From contig JANBTT010000064.1 of the NCBI GenBank assembly GCA_027578915.1, forward strand, positions 29,311 to 93,310: a DNA stretch of 64,000 nucleotides, read 5' to 3'. A model generated the notes under the pieces. The model did not search any database, was not told where the DNA came from, and saw nothing but the letters and a program-made list of their open reading frames with translations. Source of the stretch: Coemansia sp. RSA 1200 (lineage: Eukaryota > Kickxellomycota > Kickxellomycetes > Kickxellales > Kickxellaceae). Below, in pieces: positions 60,795-64,000 of this stretch. Positions within the stretch are counted from its first letter, which is position 1. Each line of letters starts with the position of its first letter. A program made the position numbers and the translations under genes.

Positions 60795-61250
60795 GTTTGT
60801 TGTGTTTACATCTAGAGCCCTAGAAATCGGGTGTAATTCATCCGAATGCTGTCTTCCTCCAGCGTGCAAACATTGCTTGAGACGTTAGTATTGAGTTATC
60901 CAGGGCTGCTTTTGTATGGGCGCGGAAAATCACCCACACAACTAGTCCATGTAATGTTTCTGCGTTTGGCAGAATGCTTGACCATTCACAAAAACCAAAG
61001 ATAACTTTGTCCACGTCGATTTTGAATTCTGTCCTGGAAACGGCTTGTCCGAAGGAAGACTTGAGATACTCCTTGACCAAGCGCCAAAAACGTTGAATAT
61101 GCGGACATTCCAAAAACAGTGTCTGATATCCTCGTTTTCGGCATGGCATACTGGGCATCGTCCGTCCTCCTCTGGCACAAAGTGTTTACTCTGTGCAGCC
61201 GTTGTAATCGCTCCATGGCGTAGCTTCCAAAGCGGCAATGGGAGGCTTAT
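60795..61250 (-). mobile_element. LINE reverse-transcriptase C-terminal remnant (copy 1)
   Basis: On the minus strand from about 61240: P-L-W-K-L-R-H-G-A-I-T-T-A, then C-P-V-C-H-A-E-N-E-D-I-R-H, a zinc-binding zf-RVT-like C-x-x-C...H pattern typical of the end of LINE polymerase ORFs. One frameshift near 61105-61120 moves to the frame reading L-F-L-E-C-P-H-I-Q-R-F-W and on to a TGA at 60838. The 3' untranslated tail extends to about 60795. The polymerase core itself is missing. Confidence 0.82.
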
Positions 61251-61486
61251 CTTTTAAGGGAAGCTTTTTCTTTGATCTCCATAGTGTGTTTCATCTCCTG
61301 GATCAGAATGATCCACGTCATGACCGGCGGTACCCGCAATTTTTAAAAAAAAAAAATTAACTTTACATAGTGCGATTACAAACACCAAGCTGGTAAAAGG
61401 CTGGTTATGAAATCCATAGCAAAAATTGAAAGGAAAACAGGCACTTGATAGAGTAGCAAATGCGGGTGCTAATATAGATAAAAGAA
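61251..61486. other. Short intergenic region between LINE remnant and FunK1 gene
   Basis: 236 bp containing an A11 run near 61345 and the 3' end of the kinase gene. Confidence 0.4.
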
Positions 61487-64000
61487 CTAGCGGCGATGAT
61501 TCTTTGCAGTGGCTGACCTGAGTATAATGGTTGAGGCTCGCTTTAAACCCCTGTTCTGTGTTGGAGTTTCCAACAGATTGTAGTCCTCGCTGGTATCCTT
61601 GGCATGATCTGGCGTAACAACAAGAACGTCGGCATTGCTGCTCTTCTCGGTGATAAACGAGATACGGCGGCTGTCATTTTCTATGGCAGCCACATAGTCT
61701 TGCAGCATTTTGAGGTATGGCATGGCTGCTGTGCTGTCAACTGCTTTCTTAAACAAATTCATCCAATTCGAGGATTTGAATTTTTCCACGCGTGGATCGC
61801 TGCTGTTCTCTTCCAGAAAACTGATAAACGACCGTGATGGAAACAGCTGATCATACATCCCTTTTGCAAGGTCTCGGTAGAATACTGGTATATTGTTCCC
61901 GGCCTCCATATGTTTAAACAGCGAATGCTTGCTGCTTAGCCAGTCCTTACGTACTAACTTGACCTGAAGCTTGTTGCCCTTGATCCATAGATCTTTGTAA
62001 TACTTGTTCCCAGTGTTGCCGTATGTGGCCCAAAGGCAGTGGCAAAAGACGAGAAACAGCGATTCGAGGTCATCGATCAATGACCGTGTCTCCTTCTCGA
62101 ACAGCACTCGAATACCCATGTAAATTGTGGTTCCGATAATGAACTTTCCTGACACAGGACGGTGGCAGATGCTGCTATCGCACACGCATCCATAGCCCCA
62201 GTCGATGATGTATGGCTGGCCACTGCGTGTCACTATCAGATTCCCCAGCGATATGTCCCGATGAAGCACAAACCGGTTGTCTTCGCCAATTCTTGCTGCA
62301 GTGATAAGCGTGTGCGCATATGCAGCAAAGGTATCAAACACACGTTCCTCCATGCTGCTGCCGGCGCTGTCAAACAAAGTTGATACTTTGTTTCCGACGT
62401 TTTCAAAGACCAACACCTCGCCTACGAATGGCACATCTCCGTCGCTCTGCCTGTCTGACACGCTGGCCGCAAAGAGAAGCTTTGGCACGTGCGGTACGCC
62501 CTTGGCCAAAACGAAGCGATGAGCTTCGGATTCAAGGTTTCCCTCTGGAATCCATTGGAACTTTAACACTGAATCCTGGTAGTCAAATCTGCAGCTGGGG
62601 TATATCCACGTCCGTGGCCCCTTAAGGCTCCGGTGCCGTCCAAGCACTTCCCCGCCGCTGCGGGTTCTGATGTTTATGCTTGTGTTCATAAACGAATTGT
62701 TTCTATCAGATTCTATTCCGACGATCTTGTCCAGCGCAAACGTACCAGGAAGCTCAACTGCGTCACATGTCAGGAACCCGCAGTCCTTTGCAGTTTTCTG
62801 GTAGAGGAACCAAATAAACGAAACCACCCGATGATCATTGAGCACTTTTTGCCTGTCTTTTTGCATCAGCGGAAGCGTACCAAGCGATGCAACGTAGATA
62901 CTGTCAGGCATGCAAATGTACACATATATCTTGCCCCGTTCCCAAGCGATATCCCAAATGAAAACCTGCGTGGGCGGAACGTTGCCATGCCAATCAGGCC
63001 CTGTATGATTTGACCACGAAGGCTATCGCTATCTGCGGGATCTTTGCTTTTTTTTATTTCGATAACGGCTACCATGTCGTGCCACTGTGTGCGCTGTGCT
63101 GATTTCGCTGTAAATAAACCGCCGTCTGGGTATCTGCCAGGGTTTCCACCGCCACTAACTCGGATGTTGTGCGTGTCTATCCAGCGCAGACCGGTTCTTT
63201 CGCCGCTGCTATTGCTTAGCGAAAACTGTTCAACGGCTTTTGCAAGATGATCGAACGCTTTCTGATATATAGGCTCTGAGGCGCTTTGGTGATTCAACAG
63301 TGTGATATCCTCGTTTTTTCGGTACGCGCTTAGAATTTTCTTTGCATTCGGCGAGCTTCTCAGTGTTGAAGCATTATTAATGTTGTCCCACGCCTGACCC
63401 CACTCCTTGGATATCATACCCAAACCATCTGAAAGCCCCACTTCTTGACAAAAGCTCTTGTAACTTTTGCTCAATTGGCAGTACCACTCGCGGTCAAACT
63501 TTTTTGGTCTCGGAATATTCTTCTGAGGCGTACCAGCTACAAAATACATTAAAAGAAAAAGAAATAGCAATTCTGGTAAGAAAAGAGTGTTTCTATTTTT
63601 CTAATATTAGCAGCAGCTGCCTGTCGATAAGCTTGCCACTTGTTTTGTAGTCATACTTACCGTGGCTAGTCACTTCGCTTTTGGCCAACAATATAGCGAC
63701 TCTTTGGCTGTTTACTGCACTCCCGCTTCGCAGTGCACTGCGAAGTGCACCAGTGTTGCCCTGTGCTAATATGTTCTGTGGGCTCAGCATGGTAATCATA
63801 TCTTTAATCCCAGCACGTATTTCGCTTTGCTGTTCCTGAAGGTTCAAAAGCACATTGTTGAGCTTTGCGTCGCGCTTTGCTTGCTCCTCCCTCCATTCCT
63901 TCGTTTCCTTCTCGCGCTTTGCTTCGCGCTTTGCTTCGCGCTGGTCTTGTTTATCGAAGAATGCTTGGAAAATCATCATCAAGTTGGAAGTATTGACAGG
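61487..64000 (-). CDS. FunK1-type fungal protein kinase, one frameshift
   Basis: Fungal-specific kinase-like protein (FunK1, PF17667). Exon A runs from ATG 63979 (or from beyond the window, since the frame is open to 64000) to 63661; a 124-nt intron follows; exon B starts at 63536. Exon A encodes a charged coiled coil with tandem A-K-R-E units. The kinase part has D-G-G-L-F and V-A-V-I-E-I-K-K, then, after a one-base frame change at the C4 run 62934-62937, K-D-C-G-F-L-T, V-L-V-F-E-N-V-G, the catalytic loop V-L-H-R-D-I-S-L-G-N and the metal loop I-I-D-W-G-Y-G (DWG for DFG). The C-terminus is basic. No intron can explain the frame change. If the missing base is an assembly error the protein is complete, about 800 residues. 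Role unknown; the family is expanded in many fungi. Confidence 0.82.
63537..63660 (-). other. Intron of the FunK1 gene
   Basis: 124-nt intron on the minus strand, donor GTAAGT, acceptor TTTGTAG, interrupting a GCT codon. Confidence 0.85.
63900..63955 (-). repeat. In-frame tandem repeat encoding AKRE units
   Basis: Repeated GCGAAGCAAAGC-like units give the alternating basic/acidic coiled-coil heptads of exon A. Confidence 0.6.

Noticed and set aside
1..64000. CRISPR arrays, bacterial operons, rRNA genes
   Set aside because: None present: no spaced direct repeats, no rRNA-like sequence, and spliced eukaryotic genes throughout.

Overview
This window reads as nuclear DNA of a filamentous, early-diverging fungus. 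The housekeeping genes are clearly fungal: a Cdc3/AspB-type septin, a Tup1 corepressor, an ARE-type sterol acyltransferase, a Cdc25-type RasGEF, an alpha-arrestin with a PPxY motif, Tpt1, Spb4 and Dbp8. Introns are few (about 100-760 nt) with GTAAGT/GTGAGT donors and YAG acceptors. Promoters and 3' regions carry long T-rich and A-rich tracts. A 776-residue F-box/leucine-rich-like orphan and FunK1 kinases are most reminiscent of Kickxellomycotina (Coemansia/Linderina relatives, Zoopagomycota). That placement is inference from gene style, not proof.

Layout. 1-7.2 kb: 3'-truncated P-type cation ATPase (-), Tim17/TIMMDC1-like membrane protein (+), Spb4 helicase (-). 7.2-10.9 kb: AT-rich island with a gene fragment cut by a 147-bp TA-flanked Tc1/mariner-type MITE, a small frame-broken lysine-rich ORF, and otherwise no gene I can support. 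10.9-34.4 kb: gene-rich core with sterol acyltransferase (-), phosphopantetheine adenylyltransferase (+, 2 exons), an orphan (-), M16C protease (-), HAD phosphatase (-), septin (-, 2 exons), bHLH factor (-), Tpt1 (-), a small presequence-bearing coiled-coil protein (-), an orphan (+) and Tup1 (+, 2 exons). 34.4-46.0 kb: long T-rich leader, a Q/P-rich protein ending in a pirin-like bicupin (+, 3 exons), alpha-arrestin (+) and Dbp8 (-). 46-50 kb: second AT-rich island with a decayed FunK1 kinase and very small ORFs. 50.1-55.8 kb: F-box-like orphan (+) and RasGEF (-). 55.8-64 kb: accessory block with LINE reverse-transcriptase scraps, an intact four-exon AAA-ATPase-like/PD-(D/E)XK gene lying between them, stacked hairpins, and a nearly intact FunK1 kinase running off the right edge.

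The core genes are unrelated neighbours (ribosome biogenesis, lipid storage, CoA synthesis, cytokinesis, Ras signalling, repression, endocytic sorting) with independent promoters, several in convergent pairs. Lineage-specific and mobile material is concentrated in AT-rich islands at 7.3-10.9, 46-50 and 56-64 kb, which looks like a compartmentalised genome. The most interesting part is 56-64 kb, where a predicted ATPase/nuclease-fold protein and a FunK1 kinase sit together among LINE debris.
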